A DNA stretch of 64,000 nucleotides from Neptunicoccus cionae. Its GTDB lineage: Bacteria > Pseudomonadota > Alphaproteobacteria > Rhodobacterales > Rhodobacteraceae. Positions 37,230 through 45,763 of the stretch are shown one piece after another. The notes beneath the pieces are model-generated. The model was not told the origin of the DNA, searched no databases, and saw nothing but the letters and a program-made list of their open reading frames with translations. The first letter of the stretch is position 1. Every line of letters starts with the position of its first letter. Position numbers and translations under genes: made by a program. The DNA lies in NCBI RefSeq assembly GCF_002860325.1, contig NZ_PKOJ01000008.1, positions 1-64,000 of the forward strand, in the 5' to 3' direction.

Positions 37230-39320
37230 ATGACAAAATGGGATTATGACGGCCCGATCCTCGAAATCGAGAACCTGTCGATTTCCTTCTTTACCCGCGC
37301 CGGAGAGATCCCCGCGGTGATGGATTTCTCCACCACGGTCATGCCCGGCGAGGCAATGGGGCTGGTCGGGGAATCCGGCTGTGGCAAATCCACAGTTGCG
37401 CTGGGGGTGATGCAGGATTTGGGGAAGAACGGTCAAATCGTGGGAGGCTCCATCAAGTTCAAAGGGCGCAATCTGAACGCGATGAGCGAGGAAGAGTTGC
37501 GCGACCTGCGTGGCTCGGAAATCGCGATGATCTACCAAGAGCCGATGGCCTCTCTCAATCCGGCAATGCGCATCGGCAAGCAACTGATGGAAGTGCCGAT
37601 GATCCACGAGGGCACCTCCAAGGATCAGGCCCGCAAGATGGCAATCGAAGTCGTCACCGATGTGAAACTGCCCGATCCGGAGCGTATTCTCGACGCCTAT
37701 CCGCACCAGCTTTCGGGCGGGCAACAGCAGCGTATCGTGATCGCAATGGCACTGATGTCCAAACCATCGCTGTTGATCCTAGACGAACCGACAACCGCAT
37801 TGGACGTGACGGTAGAGGCAGGGATCGTCGATCTTGTGAAGGGGCTGGGCGAGAAATACGGCACCTCTATGCTGTTCATTTCCCACAACCTCGGGCTGGT
37901 GCTGGATACCTGTGACCGTCTGTGTGTGATGTACTCCGGCGAGGCGGTGGAAACCGGCTCGATCGAAGATGTGTTCGACAAAATGCGCCACCCCTACACG
38001 CAGGCGCTGTTCCGCTCTATTCCGCTACCGGGTGCAGATAAAAACGCCTCCCCGCTAATCGCCATTCCGGGGAACTTTCCCCTGCCCCATGAACGGCCGC
38101 CGGGCTGCAACTTTGGCCCGCGCTGCGATTATTTCGTCAACGGGCTGTGCAACAAAGGGTCGATCCCGATGGTCGCCGTAGAGGGCGGCGGGCGCGACCG
38201 CCACGAAAGCCGCTGCCTGCGCGTGGACGAGATCAACTGGAAGGCCCCGCCTGCCGTGGCAGACAACACCAAAAAGACAGAACCGGGTGAAGTGGTTCTG
38301 AAAGTCAAAGGGTTGAAAAAATACTACGAAGTCGCTGCAAATGCCATATTTGGCGGTGGCGATGTTCGGGTTGTGAAAGCCAATGAGACCCTGTCGTTTG
38401 AGGCCCGCGAAAGCGAGACACTGGCCATCGTGGGGGAATCCGGTTGCGGGAAATCCACGCTCGCAAAGGTGCTTATGGGGCTGGAGACCGCTACGGACGG
38501 TTCCGTCACGCTGAACAACGACCGGATCGAAGACACCCCGATTGAAAACCGCGACACAAAAACCGTCGCCTCGATCCAGATGGTGTTCCAGAATCCGTTT
38601 GACACGCTGAACCCCTCTATGACGGTAGGCAGCCAGATCATCCGTGCGCTTGAGATTTTCAAGGTTGGAAACACCGCCGCCGAACGCCGCCAGAGGATGC
38701 TGGAACTGCTCGATCTGGTGAAGCTACCCCGCGCCTTTGCGGACCGGATGCCACGACAGCTTTCGGGGGGGCAGAAACAGCGGGTCGGCATCGCGCGGGC
38801 CTTTGCGGGATCGGCGCAGATTGTGGTGGCGGACGAACCTGTGTCCGCGCTGGACGTATCTGTGCAGGCGGCGGTGACGGATCTGCTGATGGAAATCCAG
38901 CGGGAGAATAAAACCACGCTGCTGTTCATCAGTCACGACCTGTCCATCGTGCGCTACCTCGCAGATCGGGTCATGGTGATGTACCTTGGTCACGTGGTGG
39001 AAATGGGCACAACAGGAGAAGTCTTCTCTCCGCCCTATCACCCCTACACCGAGGCGCTGCTCTCTGCTGTGCCGATTGCCGATACCAGCGTGCTGAAAAA
39101 GCGGATCGTTCTGGAGGGCGACATTCCGTCCGCCATGAACCCGCCAAGCGGTTGCCCTTTCCAGACGCGCTGCCCCCATAAGGTAAACGTGGCGGGAAAC
39201 CTGTGCGAAACCGAGGTGCCCCCAATGCGCGATCTGGCGGGCAGCCAGCAGATCAAATGCCATCTGGCGCAAAGCTATCTGGACCAGATGGAGCCTGTCA
39301 TCAAAATCGCGGCAGAATAA
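37230..39320 (+). CDS. Fused DppD-DppF ABC ATPase
   Basis: 696 residues with two complete ATPase modules. Module 1: Walker A GESGCGKST near residue 50, signature LSGGQQQR, Walker B LLILDEPT. Module 2: GESGCGKST near 405, LSGGQKQR, VVADEPVSALD. Each ends with the oligopeptide-transporter C-terminal Cys region (GCNFGPRCDYFVNGLC; GCPFQTRCPHKVNVAGNLC) that in DppD-type proteins can carry a [4Fe-4S] cluster. Both sites look active. It drives uptake with the upstream permeases. Confidence 0.94.
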   Translation: MTKWDYDGPILEIENLSISFFTRAGEIPAVMDFSTTVMPGEAMGLVGESGCGKSTVALGVMQDLGKNGQIVGGSIKFKGRNLNAMSEEELRDLRGSEIAMIYQEPMASLNPAMRIGKQLMEVPMIHEGTSKDQARKMAIEVVTDVKLPDPERILDAYPHQLSGGQQQRIVIAMALMSKPSLLILDEPTTALDVTVEAGIVDLVKGLGEKYGTSMLFISHNLGLVLDTCDRLCVMYSGEAVETGSIEDVFDKMRHPYTQALFRSIPLPGADKNASPLIAIPGNFPLPHERPPGCNFGPRCDYFVNGLCNKGSIPMVAVEGGGRDRHESRCLRVDEINWKAPPAVADNTKKTEPGEVVLKVKGLKKYYEVAANAIFGGGDVRVVKANETLSFEARESETLAIVGESGCGKSTLAKVLMGLETATDGSVTLNNDRIEDTPIENRDTKTVASIQMVFQNPFDTLNPSMTVGSQIIRALEIFKVGNTAAERRQRMLELLDLVKLPRAFADRMPRQLSGGQKQRVGIARAFAGSAQIVVADEPVSALDVSVQAAVTDLLMEIQRENKTTLLFISHDLSIVRYLADRVMVMYLGHVVEMGTTGEVFSPPYHPYTEALLSAVPIADTSVLKKRIVLEGDIPSAMNPPSGCPFQTRCPHKVNVAGNLCETEVPPMRDLAGSQQIKCHLAQSYLDQMEPVIKIAAE

Positions 39321-39409
39321 CACTGGTGCGTGTTTTGCAGGAAACAGGGTGACAGGGCAGATGGGCGGGTGGCATATTTGCAGGATCACTCCTCAGCACA
39401 GGCCCGCCC

Positions 39410-39745
39410 ATGTCCCGTTTCGCCCCCCTGCCCGAACCGCCCTATTACGCGGTCATTTTCACTGCGCAACGCAAGGGTGCGGATAACGGTTACGGCGCAA
39501 TGGCCGAGAAGATGGGCGAATTGGCCGCCGCCCAGCCCGGTTATCTCGGGGTGGAATCCACTCGGGATGCGGACGGTCTGGGGATCACCGTATCCTACTG
39601 GCAGGACGAAGCAGCGCTAAAGAACTGGAAACAGGTGTCAGAACATCTTTTCGCGCAAAAGATGGGGCGCGAGAAATGGTATGACCATTACACCCTGCGC
39701 GTTGCCAAAGTGGAACGCCATTACGACGGACCGGAGGGGCGTTAG
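39410..39745 (+). CDS. ABM-superfamily (antibiotic biosynthesis monooxygenase-like) protein
   Basis: 111 residues, ferredoxin-like dimeric alpha+beta barrel family. Recognised by GYLGVESTRDADGLGITVSYWQDEAALKNWKQVSEHLFAQKMGREKWYDHYTLRVAKVERHY, a pattern found in the 'YdhR/ABM-like' members with unassigned substrates. No cofactor site is visible. It lies just after the ABC operon and is convergent with the antiporter gene, whose stop codon is adjacent. Confidence 0.8.
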   Translation: MSRFAPLPEPPYYAVIFTAQRKGADNGYGAMAEKMGELAAAQPGYLGVESTRDADGLGITVSYWQDEAALKNWKQVSEHLFAQKMGREKWYDHYTLRVAKVERHYDGPEGR

Positions 39746-40948
39746 TCAATCCCGCTGCGGCCCGCCTTTTTGCGCGAACATACGTGCCAGCGGGGCCGCA
39801 GAAATGCCATGCGCCAGAATGGACAGTAACACCGTCACCACCACACAGGCCTGTATCTCGTCCGCGAACGGGATATCGTAATCCTCTACCACCAGCAGAG
39901 CAAACAGGATCGAGGCCAGCCCCCGTGGCCCGAACCACCCCAGAAACAGGCGCTCTCGCAGGACCAGATGACTGCCCAGCAGCGACAGCATGATCGGGAT
40001 GATCCGCACCACCGTCAGGAACAGCACCGCCAGCAGGACCGCCGACAGGCTGAGGTGTGCGATGCCCACAGGCAGCAGCACCGCACCGAAAATTACAAAG
40101 GCCCCGATGGTTGCAAGCTGGCCCTGACTTTCCATGAATTCGGTGATGAAACTGGCGTCATAGCGGTAGGTATTGCCAAAGACTGCTCCAGCGACAAAGG
40201 CCGCGATAAATCCGTTGCCCCCGATGACCGAGGCCAGCAGATAGGCGGCAAAGGCCGTCGCAAGAAAGACAATCGCCTCGCTTTCCTCATTGGCCCAACC
40301 CGCCTTCTGCGCACGGTTCATCGCGCGGGCAATGCCCCAGCCAACAGCCAGACCCGCCAGTGGCCCGAGGATCACCTGCAACAGCGCATCAAGCGCCAAG
40401 GCTCCGGTTCCGCCACCGCTGCCAGCTAAAATTGCCCCGAACAACACAAACGGCAGCGCCAGGCCGTCGTTCAGCCCGCTTTCCACATTGATGGTCTGGC
40501 GCAAACGGTCCGGCAGCCTGTCGGAATTGACCACACTCGCCCCCAGAGCCGCATCTGTCGGGGTCAGCACCGCCGCAATCAGCAGCGCCACAGCCCAGCC
40601 ACCTGTGGGAAAGATTACATAGGCCACCAACGTGCCCAGCCCGATGGTAAGCGGCATCCCGATCACCAGCATCCGCAGCGGCAGGAACACGCTCGCCGCG
40701 AGATGTTTGGGGCGAAAATGGCTCGCATCCGCGAACAGGACGATAATCAGCGTCACCTCTGCCACCACGCGGGCGATTTCCCGAAGGGCATGGTCCTCTG
40801 CCAGTAAACCGATCGGATAGGACATGGCGAATCCGGTGGCCGTGAAAATCATCGGCAGGGTAATCGCGGATTTCTCCAGTCGCGCCGCAGACAGCGCCCA
40901 GAGGATAACCACGCAAAGCAACCCGAGCACCAAGAGTTCTGTTGGCAT
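39746..40948 (-). CDS. Cation:proton antiporter (CPA1-like)
   Basis: 400 residues with 11-13 membrane helices. Ion-site motifs of the Na+/H+ exchanger fold are present: AAVLTPTDAALGASVVN and NVESGLNDGLALPFVLF. No cytoplasmic regulatory tail follows. It exchanges Na+ or K+ for H+ across the inner membrane; which cation cannot be told. AAGGA abuts the ATG. Confidence 0.9.
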   Translation of the reverse strand: MPTELLVLGLLCVVILWALSAARLEKSAITLPMIFTATGFAMSYPIGLLAEDHALREIARVVAEVTLIIVLFADASHFRPKHLAASVFLPLRMLVIGMPLTIGLGTLVAYVIFPTGGWAVALLIAAVLTPTDAALGASVVNSDRLPDRLRQTINVESGLNDGLALPFVLFGAILAGSGGGTGALALDALLQVILGPLAGLAVGWGIARAMNRAQKAGWANEESEAIVFLATAFAAYLLASVIGGNGFIAAFVAGAVFGNTYRYDASFITEFMESQGQLATIGAFVIFGAVLLPVGIAHLSLSAVLLAVLFLTVVRIIPIMLSLLGSHLVLRERLFLGWFGPRGLASILFALLVVEDYDIPFADEIQACVVVTVLLSILAHGISAAPLARMFAQKGGPQRD

Positions 40949-41101
40949 ATCCTTACCCCGTTAATGACCGGTCCCTATCCCGTTGAAAAAACCTAGCCCT
41001 TCCCGATTGCAATTTGCAAGCACTGCTCCTGACACAAAATGTCAGCACAGGCAGGCTACACCGGAACAACCAGTTCCAACCAACCCCGAGAGGACATTAC
41101 A

Positions 41102-41488
41102 ATGATCGACCATTCCGGTATCAGCGTTTCGGATTTCGACGCCGCCACAGATTTTTATCTCGCAGTTCTCGCCCCTTTGAGTGGGAAAATGCTGATGGAA
41201 ATTCCGACCGAACACACAGGAGGCGTGAAGGTAGCCGGATTTGGCCGCGACGCTGCGACCTTCTGGATCAGCGAAAACGGACAACAGAAACCTCCGATGC
41301 ACGTGGCCTTTGCCGCAAGAAACCACGCCGAGGTGGATGCCTTCTACAAAGCGGCCATCGCTGCGGGTGGAGTAGACAACGGCGCACCCGGCCCGCGCCC
41401 CCATTATCACGAACATTACTACGGGGCTTTTGTGCGCGATCCGGACGGCAACAATGTGGAAGCTGTCTGTCACGCGCCCCAATCCTGA
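41102..41488 (+). CDS. VOC (glyoxalase-fold) family protein
   Basis: 128 residues from ATG 41102 (GAGAGGA seven bases upstream). Two beta-alpha-beta-beta-beta units; a metal-site pattern is visible as His at the N-terminus (MIDHSGISVSDF), MHVAFAA in the middle and DPDGNNVEAVCH at the end. It is like the lactoylglutathione-lyase-related dioxygenase or lyase branch, with the substrate unknown. The upstream reading to 41039 is not supported. Confidence 0.88.
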   Translation: MIDHSGISVSDFDAATDFYLAVLAPLSGKMLMEIPTEHTGGVKVAGFGRDAATFWISENGQQKPPMHVAFAARNHAEVDAFYKAAIAAGGVDNGAPGPRPHYHEHYYGAFVRDPDGNNVEAVCHAPQS

Positions 41489-41634
41489 ACATCTGAGCGA
41501 CCAAGCCCACCGGCAGCCTGTCCTGCCGGTGGCACATGCGACACCTCTCGCGCTTGTCAGTTGCGTCCTGTCAGTCTAAACCGCGCCCATCTGCCCGTAT
41601 TAGCAAAGCCTGTCAGACAAAGGACACTCGCTTC

Positions 41635-42939
41635 ATGATCCCACGTTATTCCCGTCCCGAAATGGTTGCCATCTGGTCGCCGGAAACGAAATTCAAAATC
41701 TGGTACGAGATCGAGGCCCACGCCTGTGACGCAATGGCCAACATCGGTGTCATTCCTCGCGAAAACGCAGAAGCCGTCTGGAAAGCCAAAGACGTAGAAT
41801 TCGACGTGGCCCGCATCGACGAAATCGAAGCAGTCACAAAACACGACGTCATTGCCTTTCTGACCCATCTGGCCGAACATGTTGGCAGCGACGAAGCCCG
41901 CTTTGTCCATCAGGGCATGACCTCCTCCGATGTTCTGGACACCTGTTTCAACGTGCAGCTGGTGCGCGCCTCGGACATTCTGATCGCAGACGTAGAGGCC
42001 CTGCTGGCCGCCCTGAAACGTCGCGCGCTGGAGCATAAAGACACGGTACGTGTAGGCCGCAGCCACGGCATCCACGCGGAACCAACAACCATGGGTCTGA
42101 CCTTTGCCCGTTTCTACGCGGAAATGGACCGCAACCTGACCCGCCTGAAAACCGCCCGCGAAGAAATCGGCACCGGCGCGATCTCCGGTGCTGTTGGGAC
42201 TTTTGCCAACGTCGATCCGGCCGTTGAAGAACATGTGTGCGAACAGCTTGGCCTGAAGCCCGAGCCGATCAGCACCCAAGTCATCCCCCGCGACCGCCAC
42301 GCCGCGTTTTTTGCAGCACTTGGCCTGGTCGCAAGTTCCATTGAAAACATCGCAACAGAAGTGCGTCACATGCAGCGCACCGAAGTTCTGGAAGGTGCGG
42401 AATTCTTCTCGGCAGGGCAAAAAGGTTCTTCGGCCATGCCTCACAAGAAGAACCCGATCCTGACCGAGAACCTCACCGGTCTGGCGCGCACGGTTCGCAT
42501 GGCTGTGATCCCTGCAATGGAGAACGTCACACTCTGGCACGAGCGGGACATCTCTCACTCTTCGGTAGAACGTGCCATTGGTCCCGATGCAACCATCACG
42601 CTTGACTTTGCATTGAACCGCCTGACAGGTGTAATCGACAAAATGCTGATTTACCCTGACAACATGCTGGCCAACATGAACAAGTTCAGTGGTCTGGTAA
42701 TGTCCCAGCGGGTATTGCTGGCTCTGACGCAAGCGGGCGTTTCACGGGAAGACAGCTACAAGCTGGTGCAGCGCAATGCGATGAAAGTCTGGGAAAACGG
42801 TGCGGATTTCAAGACCGAGCTTTTGGGCGACGAGGAGGTTCTGGCAGCCCTGACACCGGAACAGATCGAAGAGAAATTTGATCTTGGCTACCACACAAAA
42901 CATGTGGACACGATCTTCAAGCGGGTCTTCAAAGACTGA
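41635..42939 (+). CDS. purB: Adenylosuccinate lyase
   Basis: 434 residues from ATG 41635 (AAAGGA ten bases upstream). Fumarase/aspartase superfamily with the signature GSSAMPHKKNP and the catalytic-His region GRSHGIHAEPTTMG. It acts twice in purine synthesis, on SAICAR and on adenylosuccinate. It precedes, at a distance, purC-purS-purQ, so most of the middle of the purine pathway is in this neighbourhood. Confidence 0.97.
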   Translation: MIPRYSRPEMVAIWSPETKFKIWYEIEAHACDAMANIGVIPRENAEAVWKAKDVEFDVARIDEIEAVTKHDVIAFLTHLAEHVGSDEARFVHQGMTSSDVLDTCFNVQLVRASDILIADVEALLAALKRRALEHKDTVRVGRSHGIHAEPTTMGLTFARFYAEMDRNLTRLKTAREEIGTGAISGAVGTFANVDPAVEEHVCEQLGLKPEPISTQVIPRDRHAAFFAALGLVASSIENIATEVRHMQRTEVLEGAEFFSAGQKGSSAMPHKKNPILTENLTGLARTVRMAVIPAMENVTLWHERDISHSSVERAIGPDATITLDFALNRLTGVIDKMLIYPDNMLANMNKFSGLVMSQRVLLALTQAGVSREDSYKLVQRNAMKVWENGADFKTELLGDEEVLAALTPEQIEEKFDLGYHTKHVDTIFKRVFKD

Positions 42940-42959
42940 TCCCAAGACAAGGTTAACAT

Positions 42960-42988
42960 GTGAATCACCACCCATGGTGGTGATTCAC
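42960..42988. repeat. Perfect 13-bp inverted repeat after purB
   Basis: GTGAATCACCACC pairs perfectly with its complement around a CAT loop. It starts 21 bases after the purB stop codon. There is no T-run, so it may stop transcription with Rho, stabilise the mRNA end, or be a protein site. Confidence 0.6.
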
Positions 42989-43104
42989 AACAGCAACGCA
43001 CTGATCGCATTCATGCACAGCGCGAATGCCGGAGTCTCAAAAACCGACAAACAGCACCAAAATGACTGATATTTTTATACCACTTGATAAATAACCACGA
43101 AAAA

Positions 43105-43120
43105 TGTGATATTTATCACT
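43105..43120 (+). promoter_or_regulatory. CRP/FNR-type palindrome upstream of candidate small RNA
   Basis: TGTGA-N6-TCACT matches the CRP consensus in all but the last base and contains the perfect palindrome GTGATATTTATCAC. A possible -35 (TTGATA, 43084-43089) lies just upstream and an AT-rich -10 region (TTTATATGG) just downstream. It should control the ORF-poor unit ending at the 43271 terminator. Confidence 0.5.
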
Positions 43121-43129
43121 TTTTATATG

Positions 43130-43300
43130 GCGAAAATAAGAGTATTTTTAGGCATACCTTTTCAAGTAGCCTTACTTACAGTCGGTGTTGGGGATCGGGT
43201 AACCGGTTTTCGAGGAATTATGCTTCAGTGGCTGGCGTGTTGTGTCGCTTATACCGACTTTTAGTTATTAAGGGCCCTCGCTTATGCGGGGGCCCTTTTT
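43130..43300 (+). ncRNA. Candidate structured small RNA
   Basis: This span, part of the 396-base gap 42940-43335, is bounded by a CRP/FNR-like site and promoter elements at its left and an intrinsic terminator at its right. A 9-bp closing stem pairs 43180-43188 (AGTCGGTGT) with 43251-43259 (ATACCGACT). Inside are a hairpin with a GTAA (GNRA) tetraloop (ATCGG/CCGGT, 43194-43207) and AGTGGC/GTCGCT. The only plus-strand frames are 45 codons from ATG 43127, without a ribosome site, and an internal 14-codon frame preceded by GAGGA (MLQWLACCVAYTDF). Either could be a small peptide instead. It matches no RNA family I can name; the 5' end is not known. Confidence 0.45.
43271..43300 (+). terminator. 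Strong intrinsic terminator
   Basis: An 11-bp stem AGGGCCCTCGC / GCGGGGGCCCT (one G-T pair) with a TTAT loop, then TTTTT. It points along the plus strand, where no ordinary gene precedes it, and so ends the candidate small RNA. On the other strand it may also serve the DUF1476 gene, but the T-run there is weak. Confidence 0.93.
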
Positions 43301-43335
43301 CGATATGCGATTGCTTCATCTGTCAGGCGACAGCC

Positions 43336-43650
43336 TTAAACCTCGCTCATGATCTCGGCTTTGGCCTGCGCTTTCAGCGCTTCCATCTGCGCGCGAATTG
43401 TGGCTTCGTCGGCCTTACCGTTCAGATCCCCTGAGACTTTGCGGAAGACATCCTCGTCGCCGGCTTCCTCGAAATCGGATTTTACCACTTCGACGGCATA
43501 AGCATCTGCTTCGGCCCCGGTTTTCCCCATCAGCCCCGCAGCCCAGAGCCCCAGAAGTTTGTTACGGCGCGCTTCGGCGCGGAACTGCATCTCTGCATCA
43601 TGGGCGAACTTGTTTTCGAAGGCTTTCTCGCGATCGTTAAATGTGCTCAT
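43336..43650 (-). CDS. F1-ATPase zeta inhibitor subunit (DUF1476)
   Basis: 104 residues of the DUF1476 family, shown in Paracoccus denitrificans to be the zeta subunit that blocks ATP hydrolysis by F1-ATPase. The conserved core is clear: FNDREKAFENKFAHDAEMQFRAEARRNKLLGLWAA with the inhibitory N-terminal helix, then VKSDFEEAGDEDVFRKV. It is all helical and cytoplasmic. As usual for zeta it is not in an atp operon; here it stands alone between the candidate small RNA and purC. Confidence 0.93.
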   Translation of the reverse strand: MSTFNDREKAFENKFAHDAEMQFRAEARRNKLLGLWAAGLMGKTGAEADAYAVEVVKSDFEEAGDEDVFRKVSGDLNGKADEATIRAQMEALKAQAKAEIMSEV

Positions 43651-43862
43651 CAGGGGTGTCTCCTTGTGACTGCTATACTGTCAATCTAGGGTGCCGTTGT
43701 GTCAAATGAAAGCACCCGTGAGTTTAAATTTATGCAGGATTGTCCCCGCCGCTCTCTCCCTTAAGTCAACGAAGCCCGATGCCCATGAAGCAAACCGCTT
43801 GCTGCTTTCCCCAACAAACCCTATAGAACCCCCAAACCCCCGACACTGATGTGGAACCTATC

Positions 43863-44621
43863 ATGGCGCGACGCACAAAAATTTACGAAGGCAAAGCGAA
43901 AATCCTGTACGAAGGACCGGAGCCCGGAACCATCGTTCAGTATTTCAAGGATGACGCCACCGCGTTCAACGCGCAGAAAAAAGACGTGATCGAGGGCAAG
44001 GGTGTTCTGAACAACCGCCTGTGCGAATATTTCATGAACGGCCTGACCGCGCTGGGTATTCCCAACCACTTTATCAGACGTCTGAACATGCGCGAACAGC
44101 TTTGCCATCAGGTGGAAATTATTCCGCTTGAGGTCATCGTGCGCAATGTTGCTGCCGGATCGCTGTGCAAGATGCTCGGCCTAGAAGAAGGCACGCAATT
44201 GCCCCGCCCTATCGTAGAGTTTTGCTACAAGGACGATTCCCTGGGCGATCCACTTGTGGCCGAAGAACATATTCTCGCTTTCAACTGGGCCAGCCAGCAG
44301 GATCTGGATGATATGGTTGCCATCGCCCTGCGCGTGAACGACTATCTCTCCGGCCTCATGTATGGCGTTGGGATCAAGCTGGTGGATTTCAAAATCGAGA
44401 TCGGCCGCCAGTTCGACGGAGATTTCCAGCGCCTGATCGTGGCGGATGAAATTTCCCCCGACAGCTGCCGCCTGTGGGACATCAAAACAGGTCAAAAGCT
44501 GGACAAAGATGTATTCCGCCGCGATCTCGGCGATCTGGCAGATGCCTATACCGAAGTTGCACGCCGTTTGGGACTGATGCCTGCCAATAATGTTACAGAC
44601 GGACCCAAACTGGTCAACTGA
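43863..44621 (+). CDS. purC: SAICAR synthetase
   Basis: 252 residues from ATG 43863 ([17 protein letters not shown], the usual PurC start); a GTG 12 bases upstream is possible. Motifs: [38 protein letters not shown] and [14 protein letters not shown]. It joins aspartate to CAIR; PurB then processes its product. It is followed by a terminator, so purS-purQ likely have a separate promoter. Confidence 0.97.
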   Translation: MARRTKIYEGKAKILYEGPEPGTIVQYFKDDATAFNAQKKDVIEGKGVLNNRLCEYFMNGLTALGIPNHFIRRLNMREQLCHQVEIIPLEVIVRNVAAGSLCKMLGLEEGTQLPRPIVEFCYKDDSLGDPLVAEEHILAFNWASQQDLDDMVAIALRVNDYLSGLMYGVGIKLVDFKIEIGRQFDGDFQRLIVADEISPDSCRLWDIKTGQKLDKDVFRRDLGDLADAYTEVARRLGLMPANNVTDGPKLVN

Positions 44622-44658
44622 ACGATCTTGGCCGTTCCGGCCCCTGAGAAATGACCCA

Positions 44659-44690
44659 AACCCCGCAGTCAAGGCTGCGGGGTTTTTCTT
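44659..44690 (+). terminator. Terminator after purC
   Basis: A 10-bp stem AACCCCGCAG / CTGCGGGGTT with a 6-base loop, followed by TTTTTCTT. Confidence 0.93.
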
Positions 44691-44797
44691 TCGGGGTGTT
44701 TTTGCATTCCCCTCCCCCCGCGACACGCGTGCCTCTTGCCTCATTCACAGCTTGGCGCTATCACGCGCCCATACCTCTTGGCCAAAGGAATCCCCTG

Positions 44798-45037
44798 ATG
44801 AAAGCTCGTGTGCACGTTACCCTGAAAAACGGTGTTCTTGACCCTCAAGGGGCGGCTGTCGCCCACTCGCTCGGGGCGCTCGGGTTCGACGGCGTCAACG
44901 ACGTGCGTCAAGGCAAGGTGATCGAACTGGATCTGGCCGAAACCGACAAGGCCGCTGCCGAAGCCAGCGTCAAGCAGATGTGCGAGAAACTGCTCGCTAA
45001 TACTGTGATTGAAAACTATTCGGTCGAGATTCTCTGA
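44798..45037 (+). CDS. purS: FGAM synthetase subunit PurS
   Basis: 79 residues, standard for PurS ([43 protein letters not shown]). It links PurL and PurQ in the three-part FGAM synthetase. AAAGGA lies eight bases upstream of ATG 44798. The stop codon overlaps the purQ start (TGATG). Confidence 0.97.
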   Translation: MKARVHVTLKNGVLDPQGAAVAHSLGALGFDGVNDVRQGKVIELDLAETDKAAAEASVKQMCEKLLANTVIENYSVEIL

Positions 45038-45714
45038 TGCGCGCGGCAGTTATCCAGTTTCCCGGCTCCAACTGTGATCGGGATATGGCGGTAGCACTGG
45101 CCAACGTGGCAGGCGGCGCCAAGAATGTTTCTATGGTTTGGCACAAGGATGCAGACCTGCCAAAAGGGCTGGACGTGATCGGTATTCCCGGCGGTTTCTC
45201 CTTTGGCGACTACCTGCGCTGCGGCGCGATCGCAGCGCGCTCTCCGATCATGAACGCTGTGGTCGACTTTGCAAACAAGGGCGGCTATGTCTTCGGTCTT
45301 TGCAACGGCTTCCAAATTCTCACGGAATCCGGCCTGCTTCCCGGCGCGTTGATGCGCAATGCGGGGCTGAAATACATCTGCAAGGATGTGGAACTGCGGG
45401 TGGAAACCACGGCGTCCCCCTTCACATCCCGCTACACAGTGGGCGAAGTGGTCACCGTTCCTGTCGCGCATCACGATGGCAACTATTCCGCAGACGCCGA
45501 AACGCTTGAACGTCTGGTCGGTGACGATCGGGTTGCGTTCCGCTATACAAAAAACCCCAACGGATCGGTCGACGACATCGCCGGCATTCTATCGGCCAAC
45601 AAACGGGTTTTGGGCATGATGCCCCATCCGGAACGTCGTGCAGATGCGCAACTGGGCGGAACGGACGGCGTACGCTTCTTTGAGGGCATCGCAGATGCGC
45701 TGGTTTCTGCCTGA
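45037..45714 (+). CDS. purQ: FGAM synthetase glutaminase subunit PurQ
   Basis: 225 residues, class-I glutamine amidotransferase. The nucleophile is in [11 protein letters not shown] and the His/Glu pair is in MMPHPERR. It starts [15 protein letters not shown]. It releases ammonia for PurL. It is translationally coupled to purS. purL itself is not in the window. Confidence 0.97.
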   Translation: MRAAVIQFPGSNCDRDMAVALANVAGGAKNVSMVWHKDADLPKGLDVIGIPGGFSFGDYLRCGAIAARSPIMNAVVDFANKGGYVFGLCNGFQILTESGLLPGALMRNAGLKYICKDVELRVETTASPFTSRYTVGEVVTVPVAHHDGNYSADAETLERLVGDDRVAFRYTKNPNGSVDDIAGILSANKRVLGMMPHPERRADAQLGGTDGVRFFEGIADALVSA

Positions 45715-45763
45715 GCAACAGGCAGAGCTTGAGCAACTGCGCCCTGCAGCCTAGATTGGCAGA

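Noticed and set aside
43180-43259. tRNA-like fold in the candidate small RNA
   Set aside because: The 80-base closing stem resembles an acceptor stem, but no D-arm or T-arm consensus and no anticodon loop are present.
43084-43434. 116-codon plus-strand frame across the terminator and the zeta gene
   Set aside because: It runs through the strong terminator and antisense to DUF1476, with no ribosome site.
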